64,000 bases of DNA from Nymphalis io (lineage: Eukaryota > Arthropoda > Insecta > Lepidoptera > Nymphalidae). The notes under the pieces were generated by a model that made no database searches, was not told the DNA's origin, and saw only the letters and a program-made list of their open reading frames with translations. Made by a program: the position numbers and the translations under genes. The stretch lies in NCBI RefSeq assembly GCF_905147045.1, contig NC_065891.1, forward strand, positions 10,735,001-10,799,000, in the 5' to 3' direction. Shown here one piece after another: positions 10,396 through 22,692 of this stretch. Numbering within the stretch: position 1 is the first letter of the stretch; every line of letters begins with the position of its first letter.

Positions 10396-12945
10396 GGTGG
10401 ATAATTTCACAATTATCTTAGCTCATAGTGATCCTGATAGCATAAAGTTTCTATTAAACGAGTCAATTTGTTTTATTTTCATAGGAACGCTGTAATGTTT
10501 ATTTGTAAAGTTCCTGAATTATGGCTAAAAGTATATATTATAATAAATCATAATCATCAATTTTTAGTTTTATAAAGTTGGTAAAATAACCTTTTTTGTT
10601 AAAGTAACAATCCCAGTGAAAATTAATAATAATACTATAAAAACTTTTTTTAAGGTTTTAAAATAAGGCCTATGTTTGGACTAATAAATGAACTACCTAG
10701 AAGTAAATTGCAGATAAGCGTTAGTATAACTCAAAAGTTGACGTTATCTATCCAGACGATCTTACACAAACCAACAAATCAGTTTCATTTGCACATTAAT
10801 ATTCAAAGTTGGATGAACATTTTAATTTCCGTTTAATCTTGAAAGTAAACAACGCTACATCAGCCAATATACGTCATCGATATTCATTGTTTTATGGATT
10901 TTAATTAAAAAATGTAGATTCATGAATTTGAAATATATTATAATGGGATCAAGTTCATTATAACAATAATTAAAATGTAGCATTTTTGGTTTATATAATT
11001 AGTATATTTGGGTTTATTTTGAAAAAAAATATTCTAAATAAAGAAATTAGCAAAATTAAGTTAGTCTAAATTAAAAAACGCCTTTTGTGGACTTTTAGAT
11101 CTTTCATAAAATGCATGTATACTAAATAGTTATTACTTACCATATTCGATTTTAAGTCGTGGGTAATGAATTAAAATTCTATCTTGATTAATGTACAAAT
11201 AAATATAAAATTTTGCACAAAAAAAACGCTCGTGGGTAAACGCTGAGGCGATGTGGAATCTTGATAGTTTATAAAGATGGTATGAAACATAATACTGCAC
11301 AGATTACATAGTTGGAACAGAACACGCACGAGCGTTTTTTTTTTCTTAATAATGCAGTACATTGCCGTGTTTTATTTAATACAAGATTAAACGGATGGAC
11401 AATGGAAGCCATCAAAATTTTAATCATGGCGATTGATTCAATTTGTCAACAATTTGAAATCCGGCACTATGTGAATTTAATAAAATATAAGAGCCTCAAC
11501 GTTTACGCGGTCCGATTGTGTTAGTGTAGTGTGGTCGCAGCGTTAAAGTAGAAATAAATATGATAAAAGTGTAATGAAGGTAGACATAGGAAACTCGCCT
11601 ACTCGCTCACTCGACGTCATAAGGTGGAGATCCTAGTCAGCTCGTGACGACAACAGGTGCAATACTTTTGAAATATCAGGAAATATAATTAAATATAATA
11701 TACGAAATAGATAACATACACCTCAAAAGTTTGAAGTATACATAAGTAATCTCACTTTAAGATTTAAGCTAAGATGTTTTTTTTAAGTAAAATGTAATTG
11801 GTCATAAGTTTGATTTTGTTTATCACTTAAACTTATTTAATTCCTTAAAATTTCAGAAAAAAATATTAAAATCGATTCAGTACTTTTTCAATTTAACGAA
11901 ATCTATATATAACTAAACATTGTTTTACTTAGTTCAATACATGATAAAAAAGATTAAAAAACGCTCTTAAAATGAAAATACATATAAAAAAATCCTTACA
12001 ATTCAAACACTGAGAATACTTAGTGACATGTCTCTTTTGGGGTTTGTCAACGACCCTTTTCTTTTTAATAATTTTTCAGATTCGTTTGAAGAAAAACTGC
12101 GTTCTATTAGAGAACGAAGAACAAGAATTATTAACGATTGCGAATAAACCTTGAAATCACACTGTTTCACATTTAAATATAAATTTCTGCAGTATAAAAT
12201 CACTGTGCAAATGAAATATTAGTTTTTATGTGTTTATTTATTATTCTTATTATTTAATACATTTTTTTCTAATTAATAAAATTCCGTATATATTATATTT
12301 ATTTTATTAAGGACTTTTAGTTGTGTCAGCAGAGCATAGATTATTTCGTATTTTAATAAAATATAATTAACAGTTCCATAATAAGTAATTAGCGCTACGC
12401 ACTCAACGGGTCCTATACAAGGTCTTTAAACGTACCTAATTAAAAATCACGTGTCGGTTGTATAACAAAACCATTATCTAATCAAAGAAATCAATATATT
12501 TAAAAAAAATGGCTAATGTTTTGTCTCAATCTCAATTCTAAGACATATTAAAGAAAGAGACGTAGATATTAGTCATTAATACTGCACGTTTGTAAATAAA
12601 CGTTAATTGAATTACAGAATTGAGGGAGATGATAGCTTAGGTACTAATTAAGTTCATAAAGTGTAGCAATTATCTTCCACATATCGGCGTCTGACCGAAG
12701 AGATAATTGGCCCTTGACTCAATGTTTCATCCAGCAAATATGGGTTAAAATATTAAGTTGTTAACTTTTCATTCATTTCAAACCCCGCCCTCTATAAATC
12801 TTGTTCAGTCGGTTACTATTTAAATAATGCTTTGTCTTCTACTTTCATATATCAAATCCCTGGTGACAGAAAGGGAGAAACGAGTGTTTAACTAAATACC
12901 AATTAAACAACATTTATAAATAATATTTTAAATACTCACATACAT
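10393..12945. other. Intronic AT-rich sequence, nothing recognised
   Basis: No repeat family recognised. Near 11220-11340 a short inverted pairing exists between AAAAAACGCTCGTG and CACGAGCGTTTTTT, about 90 bases apart, which may be the ends of a small unclassified insertion. No exon is supported. Confidence 0.45.
11220..11341. repeat. Short element with 15-bp inverted ends
   Basis: The sequence AAAAAAACGCTCGTG at the left is the reverse complement of CACGAGCGTTTTTTT at the right. The ends lie about 90 bases apart. This may be a small foldback or MITE relic. Open frames crossing it are not supported. Confidence 0.4.
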
Positions 12946-12949
12946 ACAT

Positions 12950-13235
12950 AAAATCACGTCATATTATAAAATAAAGTTCCCTGTCTGTTTGTATGAACTC
13001 GATAAACTCAAAAACTACCAAACGGATTTCCATGCGGTTTTCAATAAGAACAATAGAAATTCATGAGAAATGCTTAGGTGTATTAAAGTTTAGCTGAATT
13101 AGCTGAAAATTGATAATAATTGTTAAAGATGTCGGATGAAATGCCGACTCGTAGCTTTATCGGTGCCACGTAAACCAAGAGTTATAAACATATATTACGA
13201 TATAATTTTTTTATGTAGACCTTTACGGCTAAGGA
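12950..13235 (+). repeat. Repeat family F copy
   Basis: Similar to 38545-38835: both run from a CCCTGTCTG/TCTGTCTGAA region through CTCAAAAACTACCAAACGG-like and ATTCATGAG segments to a CACGTAAAC segment. It is non-coding. It resembles non-autonomous elements common in moths and butterflies; its class is unknown. Confidence 0.55.
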
Positions 13236-13239
13236 TAGC

Positions 13240-14600
13240 TAGTAAGAATAAAAAAAGAAAGAGTATTAAGTTTAAACAGCTAATCAACTTCATAATTATT
13301 TTATTTTTTCCAGCTGTGTGCAAATTATTATTTGCTATGTTTGCATGCAAGAACAAAATGTGCTTTAAATTCACATCGATTTTTATAGAAATAAAGAAAT
13401 ACAGTATAGAAAAATACCACTTTATGAGACTAAATGTGTCTTTGATATTTCAATTACAATAATCCTTTCGTTGACAACGCTTTTCAAAATCAATACGGGC
13501 TCAGTTTGACAGTATAATAAAAACTTACTGCCGGATATTACGACGTATGAACCTTAGTACGAAGATAGCCTATAAATCATTATTTTCCTTAATTGTAAGG
13601 AAGTACTCCAAATTGTGAAATTACAAAATTAATTTTATTTTATACACTGCTTGCATGCTGCTTAAAGAAGGACATATTGTCATATTGAAATCAAAATCAT
13701 CAATATTTATTACTAGTTATTATAAAATCGTTGGTGGTGAATGATTGTTATATACGCACAGCTTCTGAGTTTAAAAAGCTGGGAACATGGATTTATTGTA
13801 TAACGTTAGTATCCGTTAAAAAGGTCTTTTGGAAAAGCGTTAAATAGAAGTAGTAACTTTGTATGGATTTTATCCGATGTTGGAACGGACTGCTAGTGAA
13901 TAATAATTAGTCATACAAAGTTGTAATGAGGTAAGTTAGGAACATATATGTATATATTATGAATTTAATCATATAAGATGATGAATCATAGAAGATGATG
14001 TTGATTTTATCCTTACATGAAGGTGAGAGGTCTTTATCCAAACCAAGGAAGTTTAAAACTTCAAGATAAAGTACATATATATATACAATACCTTGAACAT
14101 AATACAAATACTTATATCTATATAAGTAAGCAAATTCACGCAAAAAATACTAATCTGATCGTCATGACACTATTTTATTCTGATAGATTGTAGTTTAAAG
14201 ATAGAGCTATAATTTTGAAATGCAAATTTACATATAAATTAGAACGACGATGCCAGTTACACTAACTATGAATTATAATATAAATATTAAATTCAAGAAT
14301 TACAAAAGAAAAAGAGTTAATAACAACATAAATAAATAAAACAAAATAAAGTTTTTTTAACCCCATAAATAAACATAAATTTATCGACAATAGTATTTAT
14401 ATTTATATGTACATTACTAGGGTTTTGTTATTATTAAGTATTGACATAGCCCAGAATGAAGTTTTCTAAAGAGAAAATTTTCTCCGCGGCTTTTTCACAT
14501 AAGCTCTTGTAAATTAAAACAGACTAGTGCTAATTTACATAGAAAATATACGTTAAATCGAATAGAACGGTATATTTACAAGGATATATATTTTTATTGA
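13240..14600. other. Intronic AT-rich sequence, nothing recognised
   Basis: Several ATG-initiated frames of 70-110 residues exist but have AT-driven composition (I, K, Y and F), and no splice or domain support. Confidence 0.45.
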
Positions 14601-14607
14601 AATATTA

Positions 14608-14742
14608 TAGGTAAACATACTGGCAAATGGCACCTGATGGTAAATGAAATCAACAATACTACGTATTGCTGCTTTGCGGTAAATTTTGTAATGAGTGGGT
14701 GGTATCTACCCAGACGGGTTGGCACGAAGCTCTACCAACAAC
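14608..14742 (-). repeat. SINE-B copy with internal deletion
   Basis: Keeps GGCACCTGATGGTAAATG at one end and GCTTTGCGGTAAATTTTG plus ACCCAGACGGGTTGGCAC at the other. The middle third of the element is missing. Confidence 0.65.
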
Positions 14743-14749
14743 TAATCAT

Positions 14750-15870
14750 CGTGCAATATTTGATCGATTGGACTAAATAAACAAAAGATTTGGTCATCCG
14801 CCTCCCAATATCAATGTTTCGAATACTAATAAGTCGTTAACACGATACGTCCTCACTAATATCGATCAAAAACTCCCTCGGCCTTCAAACGATTGTAATA
14901 TCACGTACATAATAATTATCCATGCTTTTTGAAAAGAGACATATATATACATTATTAAAAATAGTGTCAATAAAACAGATTTCGTATTATTTGCATTAAT
15001 AAACCATAACTGTAAGCGTGAAAGCATGTGAAAATAAAGAAAATTGTCAAGATATTGTTGTATTATGAATCGTAACGAAATATCATGAATTAAAAGCCAT
15101 ACAAATATTATTATTATTGTAGTTTATTTGTATATTGTTGTTGTTAATATTAATTTTTTTTTTAACTTGATGACTGGATGAAAAGAAGAAAGATGATGAT
15201 GAAAATACTATTTATTTAAATAATAAATAATACATATTTTAATCAACACGTTGGTTTAAATTATAGCAGGTATAATAAGTGTAATTAATATCACTTCCAA
15301 CATAACGTTTATCCTAAACCATGAGTGTTGCCATAATGATTTTTCATTAGCTAATGAGTGACCAACTTTTATGAACGTAACAGCACGCTTGGTGTAACCT
15401 AGCGGTAATTACTTAAGTAATATAAAACAGATGGTTCGTACACAGATAATAAAACGTTTCATAGTGGTAATTATTAAATAAGTTACTATTTTAAATTATA
15501 GTACTGGATTTTGTAACAGCTGGATAAGGTTTTAAAGTAATCTATCTCTTGATGTGAAACAATTAATTAGTGCACCCTATGGCGTGGCAACGAACGACAT
15601 GACACTCCCTCATACCGTGTGTCTCCATCGTAACTCTGTTTGTGTATATTATATGATCCGTAGCTAATAATAATAAAATGAAACGTATATTTCTTTTATT
15701 AAAAAAAAACATTCGAATTTCGAACTTTTACATTTGCGGGGAATTCCGTGAAAACGTCATTTTTATGTTTATTTTGTATTATATTATTAAGAATAATATT
15801 ACTATATTTGAACCCAAAAACAATCTTAAGCAAATATCCAGATACGTAACATTAAAGCTCCAAGTACTTG
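14750..15870. other. Intronic AT-rich sequence, nothing recognised
   Basis: No repeat family or exon recognised. The LINE 3' end begins at about 15872. Confidence 0.45.
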
Positions 15871-15871
15871 A

Positions 15872-18800
15872 TTTGCTTTTTTTTTATATGCGCCGGGATG
15901 GCAAATGACTCTACTCCACCTGATGGTAAGTGGTAGTAGAGTCCAAACGCGACGACGGCCAGTACAGTCGGCAAGAATGTTCTGTACTAGCCGTCCCCGC
16001 CTTGCCGGCCCGCAAGATGCCTCTTCACGCCTCGTTTGAAGGAACCCGGGTTGTAAGAGGAGGGGAACACGTGAGCTGGTAAGGAATTCCATTCTTTGGT
16101 AGTGCGACAAAGAAAGGAGTTGCCAAATTTCTTTGTTCGCGATGGAATTGATGTCACAGTTAGGCGGTGACATCGAGAACCAGCTCGCGTGGACTTAAGA
16201 AGGAAGGGGGAAGCAGGAATTAGAGGGAATAATTCCTCAGAGCATTCGCCGTGATACAGTCGATAGAAAGCGCTCAGTGCTGCTATCTCGCGACGCAATT
16301 GTAAAGGTTGTTTGTGACCTTTACGTCGCCAATAATGCGTACTGCACGTCGCTGCAACCGGTCCAAGGCCTCCAGTAGGTACTTAGCGGAGCCATCCCAA
16401 AGGTGCGAGCAATATTCAACGCAAGACCATACCTGTGTTTTGTATAACAGGCACAGTTGTTGTGGCGTGAAAAAACGCCGCACCTTGTTCAGAACTCCGA
16501 GTTTCCGTGAAGCTGTTTTTATAATAGCCTCGATGTAATCCCTTGGACTAAGGTCGCAGCGAACGTCCATCCCCAGCATGGCGATTTTGCTTTGTATCAT
16601 CAGCGGTTTGCCACAGAGGGAGGGATGAGGGTAAAATGGTGACTTTTTCGCTGTGAGAGCGCATACCTGTGTTTTTTTTCAGAACCCCATTTAGCGATGA
16701 GCTCTATCATCCTATCGAGTTCAATGACAATATTCTCCCGCCTCTCCTCAGTTTCCGCCCGCCCAGCCACTGCGCGTCCGTGGTATCCACCATGCACTGT
16801 ACTATCATCTGCATAGCAATGTATGTTCCCAAGAGAGAGCATATCATTGATATGCAGAAAAAAGAGTGTGGGAGATAGCACAGATCCCTGGGGGACCCCA
16901 GCATTCACTACATAGAATTGTGAAGCGCAAACATCTACTAAAACACGAAGGCTACGCTTGTGTAGGAAGCTGGCAATCCATGTGCATAGCTGAGCAGGCA
17001 GACCATATGCCGGTAGCTTGGAGAGAAGACTTCTGTGCCAGACCCTATCGAAAGCCTTGGAGATATCGAGGCTGACAGCCAACGATTCTCCATGCTTGTC
17101 GATAGCTTCACCCCAGAGATGTGTTACGTACGCTAGAAGATCACCTGTGAACCGTTTTGGTCGAAACCCGTACTGACGATCTTTAATTAGACAGTGATCT
17201 TCTAGGTAATGGATCAGTTGGTTGTTTAGAATCCGTTCCATCACCTTACAAAGTACTGAGGTGATAGCTATTGGTCGATAATTTGCCGGGTCAGACCGAT
17301 CCCCTTTTTTGGGAACCGCTTGCACATTAGCTCTTCTCCAAGCCTCCGGCACACATCCCGAAGAGAGAGAAAGTTGGAACAGGCGCGTTAACACAGGAGA
17401 CAGCTCCGCCGCGCACTTCTTCAGCACTATGGCTGGTATTCCATCGGGACCGCTAGCTTTCCGTTTATCAAGTGATTGCAGCTCCGCACGCACATCACGT
17501 TATCTGATTTTGATGTCAGGCATCGTGTGGCCACATGAAGGTATTGTTGGTGGCAGCGCACTACAATCATCGATCACGGAGTTGTCGGCAAAGAGTTTAG
17601 CCAGGAGATCGGTTTTCTCCTGCGGACTGTGAGCTAGCGATCCGTCCGGATATCTGAGCGGTGGCAGCGAAGGTTGGCAGAAATTGTTTTGCACAGACTT
17701 GGTCAGACGCCAGAAGCTACAGGAGCCCCTAGGATGCGAAATAAGGTCATGACCAATCTGTACAATGCGCTGTGCATCCGCTCTCGTGTATGCCTTCCTA
17801 CAGGACTTGGAATTTTTATTGTAGTTTGCTTTCAGTGAGTCAATGTTAGATGCCCCGTTAACGCAGCCGTTGATCCACGCGCGATATGCCGCCTGCTTAG
17901 ATGATACAGCGTCGGCACATTCACGAGTGAACCAACGGTTACGCGTACCCCTACTGATGAGATCTGAGCTAGGAATGTAGTATTCCATTCCTAACATGAT
18001 GTCATCAGCAACAGCAGTGGCACTAGCTGTCGGGTCATTCCCACTGAAGCAACGTTCCTATATACGTTCCGCATAGTAATCGCGCATACCGTCCCAATCA
18101 GCCGACTTATAGTGCCAAACGCTACGTTTGCATACCGCTGATGGCGGTAGCTTGGCCTGTGGCACTTTGGTAGATATAAGGCCGTGATCCGAAGAACCAA
18201 GTGGAGCTTAAACCACAACCTGATATTCCACCGGGTGAGAAGTCAGCAGAAGATCCAGTAGAGAAGGCGCTTGCCCATCAATGTCTGGGATCCTGGTGGG
18301 CTGATCAACCAGTTGGGTCAAGTCGTGTGTGAGAGCAAAAGCATGAGCAGTTCTTCCAGCGTGGTCAGTTTTGAGGGATTTCAACCATGATTCATGGTGA
18401 GCATTAAAATCCCCCAAAAACACCAATTCCGCGTTAGGAAACTGCTCTTGCGCAGTATCTGCCACCCGACTAAGATGGTCTGAATAATCGGCTTGTCTCC
18501 AAGTCACCATTGTGGGATCTGTAGAGGCACACGTAGACTCGACTCTGACGAACCAGGTCCACACGTACCACCAACATGGAGAAGGAGGGGTCCTCCAATC
18601 AACGCAATCGGTGACAACAAACATCCGCCCTGACGAACAAGCATACTCCGGCTTTCGCTTTGAAAGATTCTTCAAGCATGTAGCCGGGATAGTTAAGGTA
18701 GCTGGTGTCGGCAGGGTGGAGAATTTGCGTCTCCGTGAGAAACAACATTGCTGGCCGTGCTGTCTCGAGATGGCGGTGGACAGCGTTGAGGTTAGCGTGG

Positions 18801-19516
18801 AGTCCTCAGGTGTTAGAGAACTCGACCTCAAACAGCGTGGGTATGGTGGGGGTGTGCACCGCTGAACGGCCGTTATATCTTAGTTGCGCTACCATTTCGG
18901 AAAATAAGGAAAAGAGACGTGAAGCGAGCGACGTGTTGCCACGATAGGGGTGGGCAAAGTATGGAGGCGTGTTTCCCCAAATGGTTGCCAAAAAGGGAAA
19001 ATATACCGATCCGCCGGACGGAAGGGCCCCCGAAACCCCCCCCCCCCCCCCGGAAGTGGCCGCCAGGACCCCACCTTCCGGTCACCAACCGGCACGACGG
19101 TCCACCCCGAGATTATGCGTGACCTGGTGGGGCAGCCTCGCGAGCTGGTTAGGCACGCTCGGGCCCCTGTACTATGCCACGGGCGGCCAGCGGAACAGCC
19201 GTTTCTTCAGGTCTCCCTGTCCGGCAGGTCAATACAGTTTCCCCCGGCATTAGTTCAACAGTCGTCTCCACTGGACCAACACCCATCGCGGCAATACTCG
19301 CTCGGACACTGGCTGTACGCTGGCTGACCTCGAAACGCGGCTGCAAGCCACTTCACGAGTTTTTCACCATGCGTGCGGTGGTAACAAGCCAGGCGGATGC
19401 TTAACATCCTACCACCAGATGAGCTGATGGTCGCTCAGATATCCCTTTGTCGCCTCTTACGACACCCATGGGAACGAGAGGGGCAGTGAAATGTATTCTT
19501 TCTCCGTCACTGCACG
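15872..19516 (-). mobile_element. Near-full-length broken LINE, Jockey/CR1-like (copy 1)
   Basis: A 3.6-kb minus-strand non-LTR retrotransposon lying antisense in the large intron. From 5' to 3' it has a GC-rich leader with a C-homopolymer (about 18880-19516), an endonuclease region in several frames (18208-18900, with FPNAELVFLGDFNAHHESW), a linker (17500-17997, with RNRWFTRECADAV), the RT core (16600-17493) and a C-terminal region (15987-16600, ending WNSLPAHVFPSSY). RT motifs include KASGPDGIPAIVLKK, SLDISKAFDRVWH, AGVPQGSVLSP and CYADDSTVHGG. Frame changes at about 18210, 17995, 17495, 16600 and 16290 make it non-functional. Its 3' UTR has a hairpin and ends in an A-rich tract (T-run on the plus strand). 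Copy 2 at 41111 is very similar. Confidence 0.9.
15907..15943 (-). promoter_or_regulatory. 3' UTR hairpin of the LINE
   Basis: Arms GACTCTACTCCAC (15907-15919) and GTGGTAGTAGAGTC (15930-15943) pair with a single bulged base around a 10-base loop. The same arms are kept in copy 2 (about 41147-41183). The loop-side stem (CCAC/GTGG with CTGATGGTAA) is shared with SINE-B, so it may be the signal recognised by the LINE's reverse transcriptase; that role is inferred. Confidence 0.6.
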
Positions 19517-19546
19517 GATAAATTATAATTATTGTTATAATTTATC
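19517..19546. repeat. 12-bp perfect inverted repeat at LINE 5' junction
   Basis: GATAAATTATAA and TTATAATTTATC are exact reverse complements with a 6-base loop. The right arm is the start of SINE-C sequence (TTATAATTTATCTC), and the left arm abuts the LINE 5' end. Confidence 0.75.
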
Positions 19547-19690
19547 TCATACTTATTGGTGAAAGAAAACATCGTAAGGAAGCCTGCGTGTGTTACATAA
19601 GCAGTATTATGTGACACATGCAGGAAGTGTATTGGCATTGGAATAAACTCCAAACCTTCTCCTCAAGAATCAACGAGGCCTTTTAGTAGC
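19547..19690 (+). repeat. SINE-C fragment
   Basis: Continues from the hairpin with GGTGAAAGAAAACATCGTAA, a small duplicated or inverted insertion around GTGTTACATAAG, then ATAAACTCCAAACCTTCTCC. The tRNA-like head is missing, so it is truncated at the LINE junction. Confidence 0.65.
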
Positions 19691-19699
19691 TGCTGTATT

Positions 19700-20495
19700 T
19701 ACTATTAATGTTTGTAAAAATATTTCAATGTTCTCTTTTTTGTAATTAACTTATTAATTATAGATGTTGTAACATATAATTGCTCTAGATGTAATTTTGT
19801 AAGTCATAAAAAAATTATGTCTTATGGTTTAACGATGAATAAAATCCATATTGTATGAGTGCTCTTCAATATAACAAAATTGAATATTCCAGAGCCTTTA
19901 AAGTAAATTTCAATGCTATCGAAATTAACGAGATGAAAACATCTTAAGAGTAAAGTATGCCTTAAACTTGCCTTTAATGTTATTCGATTTATTAGAACAA
20001 CAACAAAAACAAAAACACTTTTGTTTTTTTTATCGTGTATTTCTTTTTTATATGACCAAACGTCGTTATTTATTGGCACTTGTCCTAACAAACCATAGAA
20101 TAGACAAAACATCATCAAAAACAAATAGTTTCAATAGACTCTTGCAAGCACTTTGGAATCAATATACAAGATTAAAACAGCACAATTTCTGGATAGCTTA
20201 ATAAACATAAATGATCAAAGTTGAGAAATCTATATCAATATAATGGCATGATTTAGGAGCTTTCGAAATAATGAGCTCGTTATATTTAAGGAGTTCTGAA
20301 ACGATGTAGATATGTAACAAGTTATGGAAAATTCAGAGATTAATCCGTCACGCTAGTCCGTCGTACTTATCTCGATATATGTCTTCCCAATTCAGATTTC
20401 CATAAAATAATTCGCTTCACTCTTAATACAGCCGTTCCTAATTTAAAATGCTTAATTATATACCATTCTGTGAGAACTCACTTTATTTTTTTATT
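19700..20495. other. Intronic AT-rich sequence, nothing recognised
   Basis: No repeat family or exon supported. Confidence 0.45.
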
Positions 20496-20499
20496 ATTA

Positions 20500-20792
20500 T
20501 TTTTTTATTGTATAGGAAGGCGGACGAGCATATGGGCCACCTGATGATAAGTGGTCACCAACGCCCATAAACATTGGCATTGTAAGAAATGTTAACCATC
20601 GCTTACATCACTAGTGCGCCACCAACCTTGGGAACTAAGATGTTAAGTCCCTTGTGCCTGTAATTACACTGACTCACTCCCACCCACCAAAACCGGAACA
20701 CAACAATACCGAGTTTTGCTGTTTTGCGGTAGAATATCTGATGAATGGGTGGTACCTACCCAGACGAGCTTGCACAAAGCTCTACCACCAGT
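20500..20792 (-). repeat. SINE-B copy, full length
   Basis: Contains GGCGGACGAGCATATGGGCC, ACCTGATGATAAGTGGTCAC, GTTTTGCGGTAGAATATCTG and CCCAGACGAGCTTGCACAAA. The poly-T at its left end corresponds to the element's A-rich 3' end. Confidence 0.85.
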
Positions 20793-20799
20793 AAAAAAT

Positions 20800-22205
20800 A
20801 ATGTCCTAACAAACCATAGAAATGACATTTCATTGGTAAAATGTTTAAAACTGATTAATAAGTAGTACGTATCACATATCACTTTCTGACAATTCAAAAT
20901 CGTTTTTAGAATTTTAAGTTTGCTGTTACTGAATAGCTCTGCTGGTTAGATATTTTCATAACAATATTATATATTGATGTGTCCCGGGAAAAGTGAACCA
21001 GCGACAACAGTAAGTAACGATCAAATTAAAAAATATATATATTATATATTATGAGTAACAAAATTTCAGGTTGTTACATATTTTTTGTTACGAAAATGTT
21101 AACCTTATACCTTCCTTTAATTAGCTCCTTGGTATTTTTTTCTTCATATTTAAATGGAACCAAACAATACGTACACCCAACCAAACAAAAAAAACTAATT
21201 TTCCAAATCAGTTCAAGGAGGTTAAGAAATCATTGAGAACCTCCTTCTTTTTTAATTTTAAGGTAAAAATACGTAAGAATATCAAAATGTATTTCTTCTA
21301 GTATTTGTTAGTTAAAGATCTAACAAATATAAATAAAAATAAAACAATATAAAAGCTTATTTTAAATTCCTCAGTTTCCTCGAAATTTAATATCTTCAGA
21401 AAAGATATCGTGGTTTTCTCGCATTTAAATGAATATATTTTCTGATATATTTTAATTCTTATGTTTTTCGTATAATACAAATAGAACCATTGGGTTATAT
21501 ATAATAGCTATAATAGCAAATAAGTCGTTGATTAATTTAAATATTGACCTCTTATATTTAAAAATAAAATACTTTATTGTTCAACAAATAAATAAAAACA
21601 ATCTTACGATATTTGCAATATTTAACGAGTTGTAAAAATAAGCGGTTTTCTTGCTAAGTTAATATATATACATATGTACATCTAATATCGCTTATATATA
21701 ATAGCCTTACCTATGAACATCACATATTTAGTAGAGACTATGTATAGAAAACGGAATGACATAAAAGTAAGCTTTGTTAAAGGTATATAGAAAGAATATT
21801 ATTTTTTATAGTATCAATACAATAAGTAATCACTTCCTATCAGGGGATTTATTTGTGAATTTGGCAATCATCGTAAAAAGCCAATGTAATTTTTTTTTAA
21901 AATCAATCAGTATAATCGGTGTTCCGACCTTAAGGTAAGCTTTGAATACAAACAGATTTCGTATTTACACAAGAATATTTAAGGCTCGAAAATACCTGCA
22001 CGACCAAGCGAAGTGAAAGCGACCGCAAAGTGAAATCATCTATAAACCGAGATAGCTCATGTATGCATAGATTTCGAAGCTTACATGCAGAATTATGATT
22101 ATATTTGATTTCGATTGTATTTGTTTATGTTTGTATTTAGTTTTGCTTGGTGTTTAAATTCCGTATTTTGTTAAAATAAAACTAGATTTATATTTTCATT
22201 ATTAT
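20800..22205. other. Intronic AT-rich sequence, nothing recognised
   Basis: A 9-bp inverted repeat (AAGGAGGTT / AACCTCCTT) lies at 21215-21246. Otherwise featureless. Confidence 0.45.
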
Positions 22206-22214
22206 ATCACACTG

Positions 22215-22400
22215 TCAATGCTTTGTTGGTCTCGGAGCTAGCTTATGAGCCTTGAGTCCCGCAACCCCGCATCGGATCAATGAAAACAATCACATACACT
22301 ATTATTTGTCGTGCGCCACTTGGCTAGTCTTAAAAATGTCCGTGGCCGAAATCAAATCCGAGGACACCATCATCATCATCATCATCATCATCATCATTAC
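22215..22400 (+). repeat. SINE-A copy with internal deletion and (CAT)n tail
   Basis: Starts CTTTGTTGGTCTCGGAGC, keeps a B-box-like region, loses much of the body, and resumes at GGCTAGTCTTAAAAATGTCC and GTGGCCGAAATCAAATCC. It ends in about nine CAT or ATC units (22369-22397). A 68-residue frame that translates as an isoleucine run arises from this tail. Confidence 0.7.
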
Positions 22401-22605
22401 CAAAGTATCGAAATGGCAGTGGTTTCAATTCGACAAAGATGGCGGCGCTATTGTGTAAATATTGTTGTGTAGATCTAGATATAAATTAGACAGTTTGAAA
22501 TTGTATTTCAAAAGTTTCATTTGTATAAACTTTTAAATATTTTCTTGTCACCTGAAATAAACGTTTGTTTATTATTTCTATGACTATTTTTATTTATTAT
22601 TACAG

Positions 22606-22692
22606 ATACTTAATATTACTCGATTGTTACAGCAATTCGACGCGATGTGCAAAGCGGAAATATCATTTTTAATTCCGAGAATTCTTCTGAAT
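22606..22692 (+). CDS. Exon, four-pass membrane protein (loop into membrane segment 4)
   Basis: An acceptor TTATTATTACAG precedes it and the donor GTAAGTATA follows. In phase 0 the 87 bases encode 29 residues, ILNITRLLQQFDAMCKAEI..., ending IPRILLN. A second in-frame acceptor (CGATTGTTACAG, AG at 22631-22632) would start the exon at QFDAMCKAEIS. That gives ...LRDHVNK-QFDAMCKAEIS..., which fits my memory of related proteins better. I cannot tell which is used, or whether both are. Confidence 0.65.

Larger units (their letters stand above)
9050..22605 (+). other. Large intron of the four-pass membrane protein gene
   Basis: A 13.6-kb phase-0 intron. It holds three SINE-B copies, a SINE-A copy, a LINE 3' fragment, an AT dinucleotide tract and a long antisense Jockey/CR1-like LINE. 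No further exon of this gene was recognised within it. Confidence 0.55.

Noticed and set aside
13136..13462. 108-residue plus frame
   Set aside because: Starts in repeat family F and runs into AT-rich sequence without domain or splice support.
18873..19404. Many overlapping frames with Pro/Gly-rich translations on both strands
   Set aside because: They result from the GC-rich LINE leader and its C-homopolymer.
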